NCBI GenBank assembly: GCA_037039685.1
Contig: JAWNGF010000003.1
Coordinates: 4,872,571 to 4,936,570, forward strand
DNA length: 64,000 bases
Direction: 5' to 3'
Source: Ceratobasidium sp. AG-K
Lineage: Eukaryota > Basidiomycota > Agaricomycetes > Cantharellales > Ceratobasidiaceae
Shown piece after piece: positions 11,087 to 23,098 of the stretch. A program made the translations under genes and the position numbers. Positions within the stretch are counted from its first letter, which is position 1. Every line of letters starts with the position of its first letter. Under the pieces are notes generated by a model, which was not told the DNA's origin, ran no database searches, and worked only from the letters and a program-made list of their open reading frames with translations.

Positions 11087-11612
11087 GACTAGACCTATCT
11101 TCTCTTCTTGGGTTTCACTTTTTTTTATACGTTCATTATAACCTTTTTCTATCCCGGCACGTCATTCGTTCATAGTGTCTCTATATGCTTATTCCGCCCT
11201 CGAGCCAATCGTTTGCTTTGTATCATCATGTTTTCCTCGGCTGCCATCTGCCAGTCTTGTGTATTTTGCACGCGCGCGTCGCCCTCCTATCTTTCCAAGC
11301 GCATTCCTGTATATTCGTTAGTCATAGCACTCCACCTAGTTCTGCATCCACCGCTCTTTACTTTTCTTGCATCGTTATTTGATTGGCATTGTTCTCTTGC
11401 TTTGTCGGTCGATCCGTTTTATAGTCAACCTGGTGTCTGTTGTTGGGTTCAATTGATTTCTTGATTGGCTGTAGTTGATCTGTGTGAGATATATGCACGT
11501 TACCGGACTTGGAAACGGTAAAGTGATGGTAATAGTAGCAAAGATGTACAACAGGTAGCAATAAGTACACGAAGATAATACAGCCGGTCTTTTTTCCAAT
11601 ATGTTTGACTAT
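11087..11612. other. Intergenic region between convergent genes
   Basis: Pyrimidine-rich (many T/C tracts) 3' flank shared by the disordered-protein gene and the mannanase gene. No gene recognised. Confidence 0.6.
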
Positions 11613-13254
11613 TTAGTGGTTGCGAGCAGTGACCTCCTTGACGTGATCGTAGATCAGTGTCTTGGCCTCGGGATCGTCAAAGTATATGGTGAACCCATCG
11701 TCTAGTTGATGTATAAGTTCAATGTGTTTCGTGTATGCCTTCAGATCAACTTACTAGTGGACTTTCCAAAGGAGAGGTTGCTAACACCAAGTTGCCAGAA
11801 TTGATCGCCGGCGAGTTTATTCTTGATGATAGCCTTTTGCCAAGGAACGATCGCATCGAGACGGGTGTAGTTGGAGACGAGGCCAAGATACTCCTTGCGA
11901 GCCTCAGGAGTGAGCCAACCGTACTCTTCAAAGACGACAGGCTTGCCGATCTTTTGCTGGGCAATGGCGTGTTGGTCGGTCCAGTTGAGAACCCAGTTGG
12001 GGCTCTTGCTCCACCAATCGGGATAGGCGTGGAAGGTTCCATACGAGATGGCGGGCAACTTGGTGTTGGCGTAAAAGTCGGTACCATCGGCACCATTGTA
12101 TGCCCAGTCGGGGTCGCCGGGGAAGTTGAAGAAGCCCTCCTCGCCAGAGCTGATCATGTGGAAGCCGTCGATTTTCTGACAAGTGTTCATTTAGTGACAG
12201 AATGATATTTATGGCGCTGATCCTCACCTTGATGAAACGGGAAATCTCATCGATCCACGCGTTTAGAGTTGCAGGAGTGCAGTTGGGACCACGGGGAAGA
12301 TTACGCTTGCCATCAGCGCCACAGCGTGGCTCATTTCCGAGCTGTAAATAGATCAATTAGAATCAAACTGGGATGTAAATCTCCAGGCACGAACCTGCCA
12401 AGAGAAAATTGCGGGGCTCTTGCGGTAGCGGGAAACGACGGTCTGAACATAGTTCTTGAAGGCAGCCTTGATCTTGGGTTCAGTGTAGAACTATTAATCA
12501 TATTTTAGCATATCGCCATGCAGTGGAGACAGAATAACATACGCTATCGTGGTATTGACCCCCCAAGTTGACACTAAAAACTCGATTAGTTGGCAAAATC
12601 CATGATAACGTGAATGCAACTCACTTGTAGACGTCAATTCCACCGTAATCAGCCCAGTTGTTAGTTAAAGCCACAACTAGTTTAATTCCCTTTTTTTCAG
12701 CAAGGGCGACAACCTTGTCAAAGTGCTTCAAGCCATTGTCGCCGAGATCTATGCAAGCTTTAGCACCTGGTTATAGCTCAGTAGCCAAGCACTGCTCACT
12801 GATGGTGGGCTTCCCGTTCTGCCAACTCTGATAGTATATCTGCGTTGGGCCAGCGCCTTCACCTCCATAATCAGGCAAGCCACCGGGCACTCGGGTCACA
12901 TTGCTGTCGGATGAGGTCAGCTTCAAGCTACAGCCACAGACACCCAAGCCTAGACTTACACTTCGTTGAAACCCCAGGTGCGGATAACGTTCAAACCAGC
13001 CTTGGCTGCAGTATCGAATGCGATCTCGACGTCGGTCAGGTTCTGTAAAATTGTTAGCGCTTGAGTCGTGCGCATACACGAGCACGTACCGCAGTGAAAC
13101 TGCACCAGTAGCAATTCGCTCCAGCAAAGTAATATGGCTTTCCATCAAGCTCAAACCGAGTGCCATCGGGCTTGACATACTTGGGCGAGGGAACTGCCGA
13201 AGCAAGCAATGCCAACGCGGCAGCAGTGGAGAGTGAGGCGACAGTTGAACGCAT
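11613..13254 (-). CDS. Secreted GH5 endo-beta-1,4-mannanase
   Basis: A many-exon gene starting at ATG 13254 with a signal peptide ([17 protein letters not shown]) and ending EVTARNH at 11613. In order: [54 protein letters not shown] with the acid/base Glu, [24 protein letters not shown], and [10 protein letters not shown] with the nucleophile Glu. These are hallmarks of GH5 subfamily 7 mannanases, which cleave mannan and galactomannan of plant cell walls. At least seven short introns interrupt it (for example 13089-13043 and 12959-12905). No carbohydrate-binding module is visible. No lesion was seen; it should be functional. Confidence 0.9.
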
Positions 13255-13316
13255 GATGGGAGGGAAAGGCAATCCAGAGCAAGAAGCCTGGGGCTCCAGG
13301 TTGAACAGTCATGGAC

Positions 13317-13323
13317 TTTTATA
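13317..13323 (-). promoter_or_regulatory. TATA box of the mannanase gene
   Basis: TATAAAA on the minus strand, about 63 bp upstream of the mannanase ATG. Confidence 0.5.
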
Positions 13324-13855
13324 CTGCACATAAAGGCTCTCTGCTCCGGATCACCCTGGCTCCCACTACTACACCGTCCACCTCATCGACTTTGCCCAGC
13401 ATTTCCAGCGCCGCACGTGCACTGGACATCACTGAGCTGAGATGCTTCTTGAATTTGAGTAGTACACTCGGTCATCCGAGGTTTCTGCGTATTGACCAGA
13501 ACACTGTACTGCCCAATTGGATACGTTCCCGGGGCATCTTGATCCACTAGTAAACACATATATTCGCCCGAGAGCTGCTCCGTGAATCACTCATCGTGGC
13601 TGAAAGATGTAGGACGAACGAACTCCGAGATTTTGCCCGAGTCACGGGGAATTAGTTGTTTGCTTCATATTTCCAAAATAGTCCTAAAGATGGCAATCAT
13701 CTCCGTAAAGGTAAACGCTGGAGCTCTTGGTATAACGCAAACAGGCACGATCCGTTGCTTCAACCAATAGTATTGTTTCTCCTGATTACTGGGAATTCGC
13801 TAATCCGCAATTTCGTGGACTGAGAATAACCAAACAATTAGCTAGAACACAGCTT
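13324..13855. other. Intergenic region
   Basis: Upstream of the mannanase and downstream of the glycosidase pseudogene. No gene or repeat recognised. Confidence 0.5.
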
Positions 13856-16600
13856 TTAAACTCGAGTTGACCTCACCCCGTATGGTATAAGCCGTAGGGT
13901 CCCCACAGGTCACACACACTCCGGGTTTTCGGGTGGGTGCTCCGCAAACGTCTCTCCAGTTACTTTCCACTCCACTAAGCAGGCCGAGACTAGAAGCGCA
14001 TTCGGTGAGCCGTTGTGGTCAAACACTGGTGATTGGAGTTGCTCAGTATTTTGCTCGTATCGCGCAGTTGATGGGTCTATGGCGTAGTGCCATTGGCCAG
14101 CCGGCATCATCCGTAGATCTACTGCACGATTCTCATCCTGCAGAGGGATGCTCAGGGTGGAAACGGGTACTTGATTGAGCGGTAAAATTCACAGGATGTC
14201 TATCAAGGACTTTTACCTTTCCGGGTATGTCATATGCGTAGTAGAGCGACCCACTAAACGGCGGAAGCCATTAGCAAGGGTCAAATGAATCGCGTATGCC
14301 TCACAAAACCCACCGATGTAGCGCCACTGTGCTTCAGGGGCGAGACTCAACCCAAATAGGAGGATTATACAACATGTGAAACTTCGAGTTTCCAGGGTCG
14401 ACCTTGAGTTCAAGTAGCTGTGAATCTATGACTACCGGGACTGCCTCCTGTTGGCTGTTTCGAACGCTGACACGATTACGGCGAGTTGCCCAATGTGGTA
14501 TATTGAGGAAGCAATTGAATGACTCGGTGGCAGTAATATGGACGCCGAGTGTGTCGCCAAAGGGATAAGTTGTATTGACGATCAGGCTGATACGATTGCC
14601 TGCTCAGCGATCAGCAGACGGATTGTGGCTGAGACTAATTACAAGCCCGCCACCTCTAAGCGTAGTTCGAACTTGGAAAGGGCCGTTATACACTTGTACC
14701 AAGGCGGTACGATCGAGATCAGTTACAAATGCTGCCGCTACAAACTTGGGAAATCTTTGCATATGGTTCACGGTACAACAACTGGCGGGAGACGGTAAGC
14801 AACATAAGCCAAGCGTACGGTATACTCACGGGCAGTCCGGTTCTAAGCCGAAAACGTTGGCGTATGGCCTAGAGAACGGCGATCAACGTGAAGCAATCCG
14901 GACAATATTCTAACGAACCCATCGGAATGAAATGGATTTGGTGTCATGTTGCGAGCCGCGATCTGGTTTTGCTGTTGAAGATACTGGTGTGCCCACATGT
15001 CTTTATTATATTGGTTAGATCAAACGAAGAGCGTATCTGAGAGCGCACCTCCTGTAATTGTCGCATGCAAAGCTTTATAGGCTTGACGTTCGACCTACAT
15101 CAAGGATGAGCACTGATACCGCCTGGAGATATCAAACGATAACCAACTCTTTCGGCTGTCGAAGAGACACCGGTGACCTAATATAGGTGCGATCCGCTTG
15201 AAATGGGTGTGAGTGGCCCACGCCTGAGAAGTGCAATATTTCTAACTCACGAATACATTGCTTCCTGTCAACGATGAGGTTGTATTATTGGATCCCCACA
15301 CGACGAACAGACTACTTACCACCATCAAACAAAGCTTAGTCCTATAGTGAGCCAGTTCCATAAAGCAAGCACATTAACGACACTATTATGTATGCGTACC
15401 CTCTCACGGAATCGAGCCCAGCAAGAAACTCGTCTGCCCCATTCAATCAATCGACGTGAATATTGGCTTCGGTTTCATGCGCTTACCAGCAGCAAATATC
15501 CCAGATGGCCTGCCATGATATTGGTATATCCGATTCCAGGCAGCATGACCCGCCATCTCGATCCTTATTAAACCGATAGCTGACCGCCATCGCTTTCAAG
15601 CCCTCCGCTAGCTCACTACTAAAAGTAAAGCAATTAGAGAACCAGTCAGTTTTTTAATACCTACACACCATGTCAATAAATTCTCCACTCGGCAACGGCC
15701 TTCTTCGGAAATTTCTTCTCGGAAAAGATACTCCGCCAATCGGTCGATACGCTCTTGACTCTCACTATCGTATCATATAAAAGTTTGGGATTCTGGTCGG
15801 ACCCATTGTGCCTGGTCTGCCATTAGTGCAGCCACTGTGAGGCGAGTGCAAAGTCTTGCTACCTGGTGCCTCAGGTTCAATCTTGGATGTCTCTTCTTTG
15901 GCAAAGCATCTCATTGGACAACTTGACGAAACGCATCAAAGAATGCACAATCTGTGGACATGGGTTAATAATCAGGTACGGACATAACTACTCAGCATAC
16001 CCTTCCTTCCAGTTCTGGCTCCGCCTCGGCCATCCCGATTGCTCCAAGCAAAAGCGGGTATCGACCCCACAACCACGGCTCCCACTCATCGCCTGTTTCT
16101 GGTCCAAGCCAGCCGTCATCCCACTGCGTGTCCAATACGTGATCTAGAAATTCCCGCACAGCGGTCTTAAGTATGGGAGAACCCAGGGTATAAGCGTGCG
16201 TGACGAGACCATTCCGTAGTACCGGGTTGAATGAACCAAAATCGAGGGTGGGGCGAGAGACGATGGACAAACCAGTATGATCCCGCTATGTCGTGGGAGA
16301 GCTGTCAGTTAGTGCTCTGAAGCCGTGGATCGAATACACGGTACCTTCGTTGAGGTCCGAATAGTTCAGATTTCTTTTACCCGTCCAACTCCCCTGCTTG
16401 ACCCTAATATCATCGGGTCAAGATCAATCAATAGAAAACGGTGGTTGCAACTTTACAGGGGATAAGACTCATGCATATGTCCACCCAATCCATCCGCCTG
16501 CAACTTCAACCGCTCATGCAACCACCCATATGGCCGAATCTCGCCGAGATTGAGCGGTAAATATACAGGAGGCGCCACCGACAACTTATTTCATTTGTCC
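13856..16600 (-). pseudogene. Decayed six-hairpin glycosidase (DUF1680-like, GH127-related)
   Basis: Exon-like pieces on the minus strand follow a six-hairpin glycoside hydrolase in order: GEIRPYGWLHERLKLQADGL (16540), NEAGSYWF then NGLVTHAY (16300-16200), DTQWDDGWLGPE (16120), YQYHGRPSGIFAADEFLAGL (15500-15400), DMWAHQYLQQQNQIA (15000), ANVFGLEPDCP (14850), CCTVNH (14780), GSLYYAYDI (14240), YAIDPSTARYEQN (14080), LRLIPYG (13885). Such enzymes act on plant or fungal glycans. In-frame stops occur at 15823-15825 (TAA), 15673-15675, 14334-14336 and 13910-13912 (all TGA), and the intron between SYWF and NGLV has no AG acceptor. The true start is unclear. Several independent lesions make a functional product very unlikely. 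Confidence 0.8.
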
Positions 16601-17238
16601 GGCCTCGAGCCGGACATTGCAACTCACAACTCAAATACGGAGTACCGGCCAGACTATTATACCCCAGCCTGCCGAGCCCAATGACCCCAAGGCACAGGAT
16701 GGCGAGCGACCTGATCCGCGTACGCGAGCTGCCAGTAACGAAGCTCCGGTCAGCGGCCTGAGCGTTGGCACGTCTGTTCCTGGCAAAACCATTACCCTTG
16801 AAGGAAATCTCATCAGTCTCCATTTAAAGACCTTTGTGCACGGTTGAGAGGTACGCGACGAAACAAAGCGGGTCGCTGACGTCAAGCACAATGAGGAACC
16901 GGAATATTGTGGACGAGATAATAGCTAAGCAAATTCTGATTCGATCGGATGAAACGAAGGTCAGAATGCGATGTGATGCACATGAAGACCAGGTTCTTGG
17001 AGTTCATGACCTGCGAGGCCATATAAACCAAACAAAGAAAATGCGATCGGTGTCGGCAGTCGGATTCACACCGGACACCACGTGCGCGGAGATGAGATAG
17101 CCAAACGCCGAGCGCTTCACCTCCTGATTGATTTGGCACTTGATCGACGGGGCGCACTGCATTTGACTCGACGGAGACGGCCACCCTTGAATACACACGC
17201 TTGAATCTTGGCGGCCCAGCTCGAATCGGGAGCTCGAT
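16601..17238. other. Divergent region between the glycosidase pseudogene and THG1
   Basis: Probably held the first exon and promoter of the glycosidase and holds the THG1 promoter. No signal peptide exon could be assigned with confidence. Confidence 0.5.
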
Positions 17239-18416
17239 ATGGCTAATACTCGCTTCTCTTACGTTCGCTCGTTTGAGCTTCCCGATCCACTATTGCCTAA
17301 TACACACCTTGTCTTGCGCATAGATGGACACGCATTCCACAAGTACTCGCTCACTATTGATTCTCGCGCGCTACTCTGACTGAGCCGATATCAGGTTTTC
17401 CGATGCACATGGGTTCGCCAAGCCTAATGACGAGCGTGCTCTCCGGCTGATGGACAAGGCAGCTCAAACCGTCATGGAGGAATATCCGGATATTGTACTT
17501 GGATTTGGGGAGAGCGACGAGTTCAGGTAAGTCATTTACAAGCTCGATATCGGTAATTTGACCAATACCATGATAGCTTCCTGTTCAAGAAGTCTACAAA
17601 GCTCTATAATCGGAGGCAAAGGTACCCAACCCCGGATCACGCTGCTCCGTACTCACAAAAGTTTGCATAGAACAGCAAGATAGTTTCCATGCTCACGTCG
17701 CTCTTCACTTCGTCGTACGTCTTCAACTGGTCGACCTTTTTCCCTGAAACCCGGTTGCAATATCCACCTTCATTTGATGGCCGAATCGTAGTTTATCCGG
17801 GCAAACAGGAAATCAGGGACTACTTTGCGTGGAGACAGGCCGATAGTAAGTCTATACCTAGAAGTTTTGACAAGGAGCACATGCGATGATGGTTCGTAGC
17901 TCACATCAACAATCTATACAACACAACTTTCTGGGCGCTCGTTCTAAAAGGAGGGTTGTCAGCCCGAGAAGCCGAGACTAGGCTCAAAGTAGGCCCTGCG
18001 ACTCCTTCTCGATCTCTCTAACCCGGAATCTACAGGGTACTCTCTCAAAAGATAAACATGAAATCCTCTTCTCCAGCTACGAGATAAACTACAACGCTCT
18101 CCCAGAACAATTCAAAAAAGGAAGCGTCCTCGTACGAGAGGTGTGTGGATCAGGCGCCCGAACAGCAGTTCGTCGTTGTGATAACGCGTCCCTGTAGATC
18201 ATAGATCGCCCGCCCCTCGATATTCCAACTGAGGGAATGCAGCCTGATGACGGGTCTGTCGACCATGTGTCAGTGGCGGAACCGGAAGACGTGAAAGTTC
18301 AGACTGGCAAGACGAAGCGCGGGAAGAAACGACCGCCTCCAACAGCGGTTAGCGTTATTCATATCGATATCATCAAGGATGACTTTTGGTCTGCGCGTCC
18401 AGAGCTACTTGAGTAG
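17239..18416 (+). CDS. THG1: tRNA-His guanylyltransferase
   Basis: Seven exons (17239-17342, 17395-17526, 17577-17621, 17676-17845, 17900-17988, 18036-18140, 18198-18416) give about 287 residues. THG1 adds G-1 to the 5' end of tRNA-His by 3'-5' polymerisation, which histidyl-tRNA synthetase requires. The sequence shows [33 protein letters not shown] (metal-binding Asp), [16 protein letters not shown] (second acidic motif), [41 protein letters not shown] and [14 protein letters not shown]. Length and motif order are standard for eukaryotes. The acceptor at 17675 (GAACAG) is preferred to one 5 bp earlier because it keeps the frame. The end is convergent with the CFEM-GPI gene. The C-terminus carries a basic KRGKKR stretch. 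Confidence 0.95.
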
Positions 18417-18625
18417 ATAAAAACCAGATGCTTCCCATGTTGACGGTTCAGGCTGTCGAGCGACGTGACTGGCGATTAAATCACATGATCGTGTTGGAGA
18501 TCACACAAAGAATGGTCGCCAAAAAATGCCAATACAATAAACTGTCATCCCTACAGAACGCAACGAACAGGCTACAGAACGCGAAGAACCGAATGAATCA
18601 ACCCGAAAACACAAGCTCATCCAAC

Positions 18626-19227
18626 TTAGAGAGCAAAGACAAAGCCGGCCATTGCGGCAAGGGCACCGACCATCGGAGAGGCACCGGAGGTGATGGCCGA
18701 GTTGGAGGAGGAAGTAGGAGTGGAAGAAGCAGGACTGCAGGCAACGTGAGCGGACTGCCGAGAAAAGATACGATGATAGCACATACCTGGTGGCGCTGGC
18801 GGTCGACGGGGCGGTGGCAGTCGCGGAGCCACCTGTCGAGGCCGGGATGGTTTGGGTCAAGGTCACGCCCTATGAACCAGGTCAGATTTCAATATTGTGG
18901 TTCCCAAAACCCACTCACCGAGGCACGGCAGAGTTCACGAGCAGCAGCGACAGCCTTGTCGAGGTCATCGCCCTTGCAGGTACTGGCAATGCACTGGTAG
19001 GTGGATTGCACGAATGCATCCGATTTGCACAAGCAAGCATTGTCGGTACCACAGTCACCGGTGTTGGCGCTGGCCATGCAAGCTAAAATGGATTAGATGG
19101 AGACCTTGGGCATGAATTCACTATTCGGCTTACTCAAGGCGCAAGACGGGATTCCCTGACGCTTGTCAAAGGCGCTGGCCGAGGCAACAGCAGCAAAAGC
19201 AACAACGGCGGCGAAAGAGGCACGCAT
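18626..19227 (-). CDS. CFEM-domain, probably GPI-anchored surface protein
   Basis: Starts at ATG 19227 with a signal peptide (MRASFAAVVAFAAVASASA) and a dibasic KRQ just after it, which looks like a Kex2 site. The second exon holds the CFEM core: IPSCALTCMASAN, DCGTDNACLCKSD, YQCIASTC, LDKAVAAARELC, eight cysteines in CFEM order. A Ser/Thr-rich stalk follows (PASTGGSATATAPSTAS..., PASSTPTSSSNS), then a small-residue and hydrophobic end (GALAAMAGFVFAL) typical of a GPI attachment signal. Introns carry GTAAGC/TTTAG, GTGAGT and GTATGT/CTGCAG sites. Likely anchored in plasma membrane or wall. Two further members lie 2-3 kb to the right on the same strand. Confidence 0.88.
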
Positions 19228-20844
19228 GGCGAAGTGAATGATAGTGAGTGTGGGGGAAGGAGGGGAGCGCAGACCAAGAGTTGCACGACGACTCGAGGTG
19301 AAAAACACGGGCATTTAGGCAATTTCGGGGTGCCCTGAAACCCTTAATCCGTCCCATCGGAGCGGAAGCTAGGGCGGATATGGCAAACAAAATGTGTAAA
19401 TCAGTCCGGAACAATAAGAGTTAGACAGGAGATGATCGCGGGAGAAGATCTGGGGGCGAGACGGAGGGCTCGGCACCCGGTGCATGTGCTTTCGATCTTC
19501 TTGACCCACTGGGAAGACGAAGTTAAAGTCGGCAAGGTGGCAACGTTGACCGCATGCAGGCGGAGGGCGAAGTCGATCAACTCGCCACTGGGAGGTGCCT
19601 TGGCCAAAACGCATTGTCGGTGGCGGGCTAGGCTGACGTTGGGATGACATTCGACTGACATCCAAATCGTGATCTGCGCTAAGAGTGGAGACAAAGACCC
19701 ATACTTCACAAACAAGATGTGCGTTTCACAAAAAGAAGCACTGATCGACATGGTTATCTTATCAGTAGTTTGAGCATATGGAATTAGCAAGTACCTCTAT
19801 GCCGCTTACGCCGGGACTAGCATATATCTAGGCACTTTACTCTTGGCTCGATTGACATAGCTAAAGGGATAAAGCAACGTATTAGATTGGAGAGCCTCGC
19901 GTGGAGGAATGTTCTCAGGGTGCAAAACACTTACAAAAGATGGGCAGATGAGACTTTGAGCAACGCTAATGATCACGCTCAGCTTGACGTTTTCCTCACG
20001 CTCGAATTGTCGAATATGGATGCTGTATACCATCTGGCAGTGAAGGCGTGTGAACTGAGATGTGCGAACCGGGGAAACGCACCAGTGGAATGGATCTATC
20101 ACGAAAGAAATAGTTTGTGAATAGGATACGTACCTCTATGTGGGCAATTTGAATCGACGCTCGAGGCAGGTTTAGTTTAGTGATATACCGTCCCCGTATA
20201 ATGCATCAGCTTCCTCGGACTTGGCTTATGTAGATGGTATCAGACGAGTGGGTTGCTTTAGCCATCACTGTTGCTGTTGGATGCACTTCGGGCACATGCA
20301 TGATGCACTCAACGCATGTCGCCCTTGTAGGTATTACATACCTCGGAGGACAGATCCCCGAGGCTCAGTATCACTAACCGCCTGCATGTTGTCTCGTTGT
20401 AGTTCTTGTGTTCGACTGATTGCAGCACTGATTTTGGCAATCTCCGGGTGGCGGTGGTGCTACCTATCTCGAAAACGAACGTTGAAGAAACCGACACATG
20501 TGCGACTAAAGTACTAACCAGGGTGGCAGCGCTCGCACCTTTGGGCTGGAGAATATTCTACACGTACTTGCCACTGGCCGGGCGTTATTGTATCGGACGT
20601 CTAGCACTCGTTGTATTGGCCGTATCCTGTATGACTTATAGCTCGATGGATTTATATAATTTCCATACGGATACTGGGTTTCACAAAAGGCGTGTCCGAG
20701 TGATGGAGACACATATAGCTAGCTCACACTATAGGCGTATTGCGACCCCAGAGTCCGTCATATCAAAGCGTTTGCGGAGAGAACAAGACTAGATGCGGGT
20801 AAGTTAGTTAGATTACGTTTATTCATCGGCCAAGTGCCACTTAC
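19228..20844. other. Region without a recognisable gene
   Basis: Short ORFs only. It separates the CFEM-GPI gene from the CFEM tandem pair. A further decayed CFEM copy could be hidden here, but I could not identify the cysteine pattern. Confidence 0.4.
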
Positions 20845-21154
20845 CGATTGGAGGCACAGCTTAGTCAAGGAGGTGAAGGTGGCTTTGTGATCCTTTTGTC
20901 GCATTTTCCCTCAACACAATCGTGGGTGGTTTTGACATACATGTGCGACTTGCATTGGCAAGTGGTATCTTCAGGTTGATAATTGAAGGTGTTTGTCTCA
21001 GTGAGGCACTCTGAAACCGGTTAGTTGAGCTTCACTTAGGTATTGCGTTGGACTCACTCTTAGCATACTAGGGAAGGCCATCCTAGCCAACGCGCAAAGC
21101 TCCTGCAGAGGCAACAATGGCAAAGGCGATAATGGCAGCGAGAGAGAAACGCAT
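20845..21154 (-). pseudogene. CFEM gene relic, tandem duplicate
   Basis: ATG at 21154 opens a signal peptide (FSLAAIIAFAIVASAGAL) as in the neighbour at 22063, but a stop follows at once (RVG*), then DGLP*YAK, where a second stop and a Tyr replace the expected first Cys of the domain. After the intron the core remains readable (CLTETNT, QPEDTTCQCKSHMYV, DCVEGKC), then a one-base shift (near 20880) is needed to reach SLTKLCLQS. The TATA box and upstream sequence are shared with the 22063 copy. This is a dead paralogue from tandem duplication. Confidence 0.78.
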
Positions 21155-21201
21155 ATTGGATTGGGAGGTTGTGAGTGGTTTGGCAGTACTGGAGTTCAAC
21201 C

Positions 21202-21208
21202 TTTTATA
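21202..21208 (-). promoter_or_regulatory. TATA box of the CFEM relic
   Basis: TATAAAA on the minus strand, 48 bp from the ATG at 21154. Conserved in position with the TATAAAAA ahead of the paralogue at 22063. Confidence 0.5.
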
Positions 21209-21646
21209 ATGCCCCCCCCCTCCATCGATAGAGCCCGGCTGCCTAGTCGAACATGCTGCATATGCAGTACAGCCAACCACTGCCTCGCGGGATAAATTTG
21301 GACTCCGGAAGGCGCTAGTGTCTACTAATGAATAGGAACTACGTCTTGCCTGATGGTGGCACCCCTCAGGCAATTTCCGACTCTATGGCCGGCAACGTGC
21401 AAACCACTCGACGCTGCGTGTGTATTCTTAGACACAGGAGGAGTCCGAGGTGAAGAGGGATGCGCGTTTAGGCTGTCCGTAGTGTTCTTGGCCCTCCTGT
21501 AAAGCAATTTTCGAGTGCACCAATCTTAAAATTTGCGATCAAGCGCACGTCACTGCACAATTGTGTATCGGAACTGGTTCACAATGCGCGATGTATAATA
21601 TCTCTTGGTTGCACTACATTTCAGGAGACGTACAGAGAGAAAAACG

Positions 21647-22063
21647 TTAGGCGGGGGTCGCTGTGGGTACCGGCGGGGTCAAAGTCGCACCCTATGGGCG
21701 AAGGTGGTTAGATTGTATTCCTGTATCAACCGAGCGTGACTCACAGACGCGGCACAGAGCTGAATAAAACCGATCAAGGCAGCTTCGGCTTCACTCTCAG
21801 TGCAGTTGGCCAGGATGCAATTTTGCATGGCTCCGGTATATACTTCCGAGCTGCATAGGCAGGCAGTATCCTCGGGTTTGCAATCACCAGTGTCGGTTAT
21901 GGAAAGACAATCTGGAGCGAATCGGGTGAGTTTCTTTCGCGAGCTACATTGTACGAGGCTCACCCTCTGCACATTTGGGGAGCTCAACCTCCTGGCGTTT
22001 GTTCAGAGTAACGGCTGCGGCGACTAAAGCAAAGGAAATGATAGCGACGAGGGAGGCACGCAT
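21647..22063 (-). CDS. Secreted CFEM-domain protein, tandem copy
   Basis: Three exons from ATG 22063. A signal peptide (MRASLVAIISFALVAAAVTL) is followed by NKRQ, again a likely Kex2 site, then the CFEM core: VELPKCAEDCLSITDTGDC, KPEDTACLCSSEV, MQNCILANC, ALIGFIQLC, with eight cysteines. It ends soon after in a short Thr/Pro tail (TPPVPTATPA), with no GPI signal, so it is probably secreted in free form. Introns: GTGAGC...CTCCAG and GTGAGT...CATAG. The QPED/KPED and MRxSL/FS signal peptide tie it to the relic at 21154 and the GPI form at 19227. Confidence 0.87.
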
Positions 22064-22113
22064 ATTGGGTTGGGAGATGGTGTGTTGGGCAGTTAGGTGC
22101 CACCAAGGCCGAT

Positions 22114-22122
22114 CTTTTTATA
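22114..22122 (-). promoter_or_regulatory. TATA box of the tandem CFEM gene
   Basis: TATAAAAAG on the minus strand, about 50 bp upstream of the ATG at 22063. Confidence 0.5.
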
Positions 22123-22322
22123 GTTGACCTTCCATTGAGATAGTACAGGCGCCCATGCGGATACCGTGTACGTATAGTACAGCTAACCACTGCCTCGCAG
22201 AAGAATGCTGGACAGCTGCCAGACCCAGCGTCTAATAATGAATGGGTAATTACGTCTTGCCTAGCGGTGGAACCTGTCAGGTGGTGACCGAATCTATAGC
22301 GAACAAAACGTGTAAGCCATCC

Positions 22323-23098
22323 TAAAGCTACGTGTATATTCATAGCCACTGGGCAGGCCGAAGAGAAGAGGGGTGCGCGCTTGGCCAGTTTTCTCTCGGG
22401 GTATTCGGAAAGCTGGTTTCGAGTATTTCAAGACTAAAAGATTACAGTCTCCGATTTGGAGCGGGAGCAGTGCGCATATATCATCGATGTAGAATGCTAG
22501 CAGATGTTACGGTGGGATAGGTTTTTTTTCTCACGTGAAGCTAGGAAATATCATGGCAGGGTGCCACTCACGTCCAGTATCCGATTTTCCCTCACTGCCC
22601 TGCATCCAGTCTAGCATGTGTCCGTGTAATTTTATCCTTAATACTCCTGGGATACTATAAATGCAGTTGAATCCTAGGGATAAGACCAATAGCGAACCGA
22701 AAGTCATGGACAGCCTGGGCGCTCGTGCCTGAGGATCGATCAGTGATCATCATAATCGCTGAGGTCACCCCCCCAATATTGAAGCCAGCTGCCTTGAGGA
22801 GCGCTGGGGGTAAATCGGATTTTGCCGACGCTGAGCTCCACCGGACCATGGTCAGAGGTTCGAGCGACCATCTTCCTCTACAGAAGTCTGCATATTCAAA
22901 ATCAGATATTAATCGTATTCATAGTTTTCCCATTACAGTCACCAAGTTCCTCATAAAAGTCTATAAATTTACGGTTGCAGGCCGGTCATCAAATTACCCT
23001 GAGGGCACGTGCGGTCTAGCTGGGTTTGAGTCGCCTGACATTCAAGCCACCACCTGCGGCCCTCCCGATATTTCGATATCGTCACAGTGGCGATTAAA
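22323..23098. other. Intergenic region
   Basis: Divergent region between the CFEM gene and the F-box gene. Nothing recognised. Confidence 0.5.

Larger units (their letters stand above)
20845..22320 (-). repeat. Tandem duplication of a CFEM gene with its promoter
   Basis: Two units of about 900 bp. Upstream blocks 21225-21400 and 22130-22320 share GTACAGC(C/T)AACCACTGCCTCGC, TACGTCTTGCCT and other stretches with the same spacing. The right unit is intact, the left one decayed. Confidence 0.8.

Noticed and set aside
13910..15825. In-frame TGA codons read as recoding (selenocysteine or programmed readthrough)
   Set aside because: One stop is TAA, an acceptor is also lost, and no recoding structure was seen; decay is simpler.
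13856..16600. Repeat-induced point mutation as the cause of the stops
   Set aside because: No second copy is visible and the changes are few and mixed; not supportable from this window.
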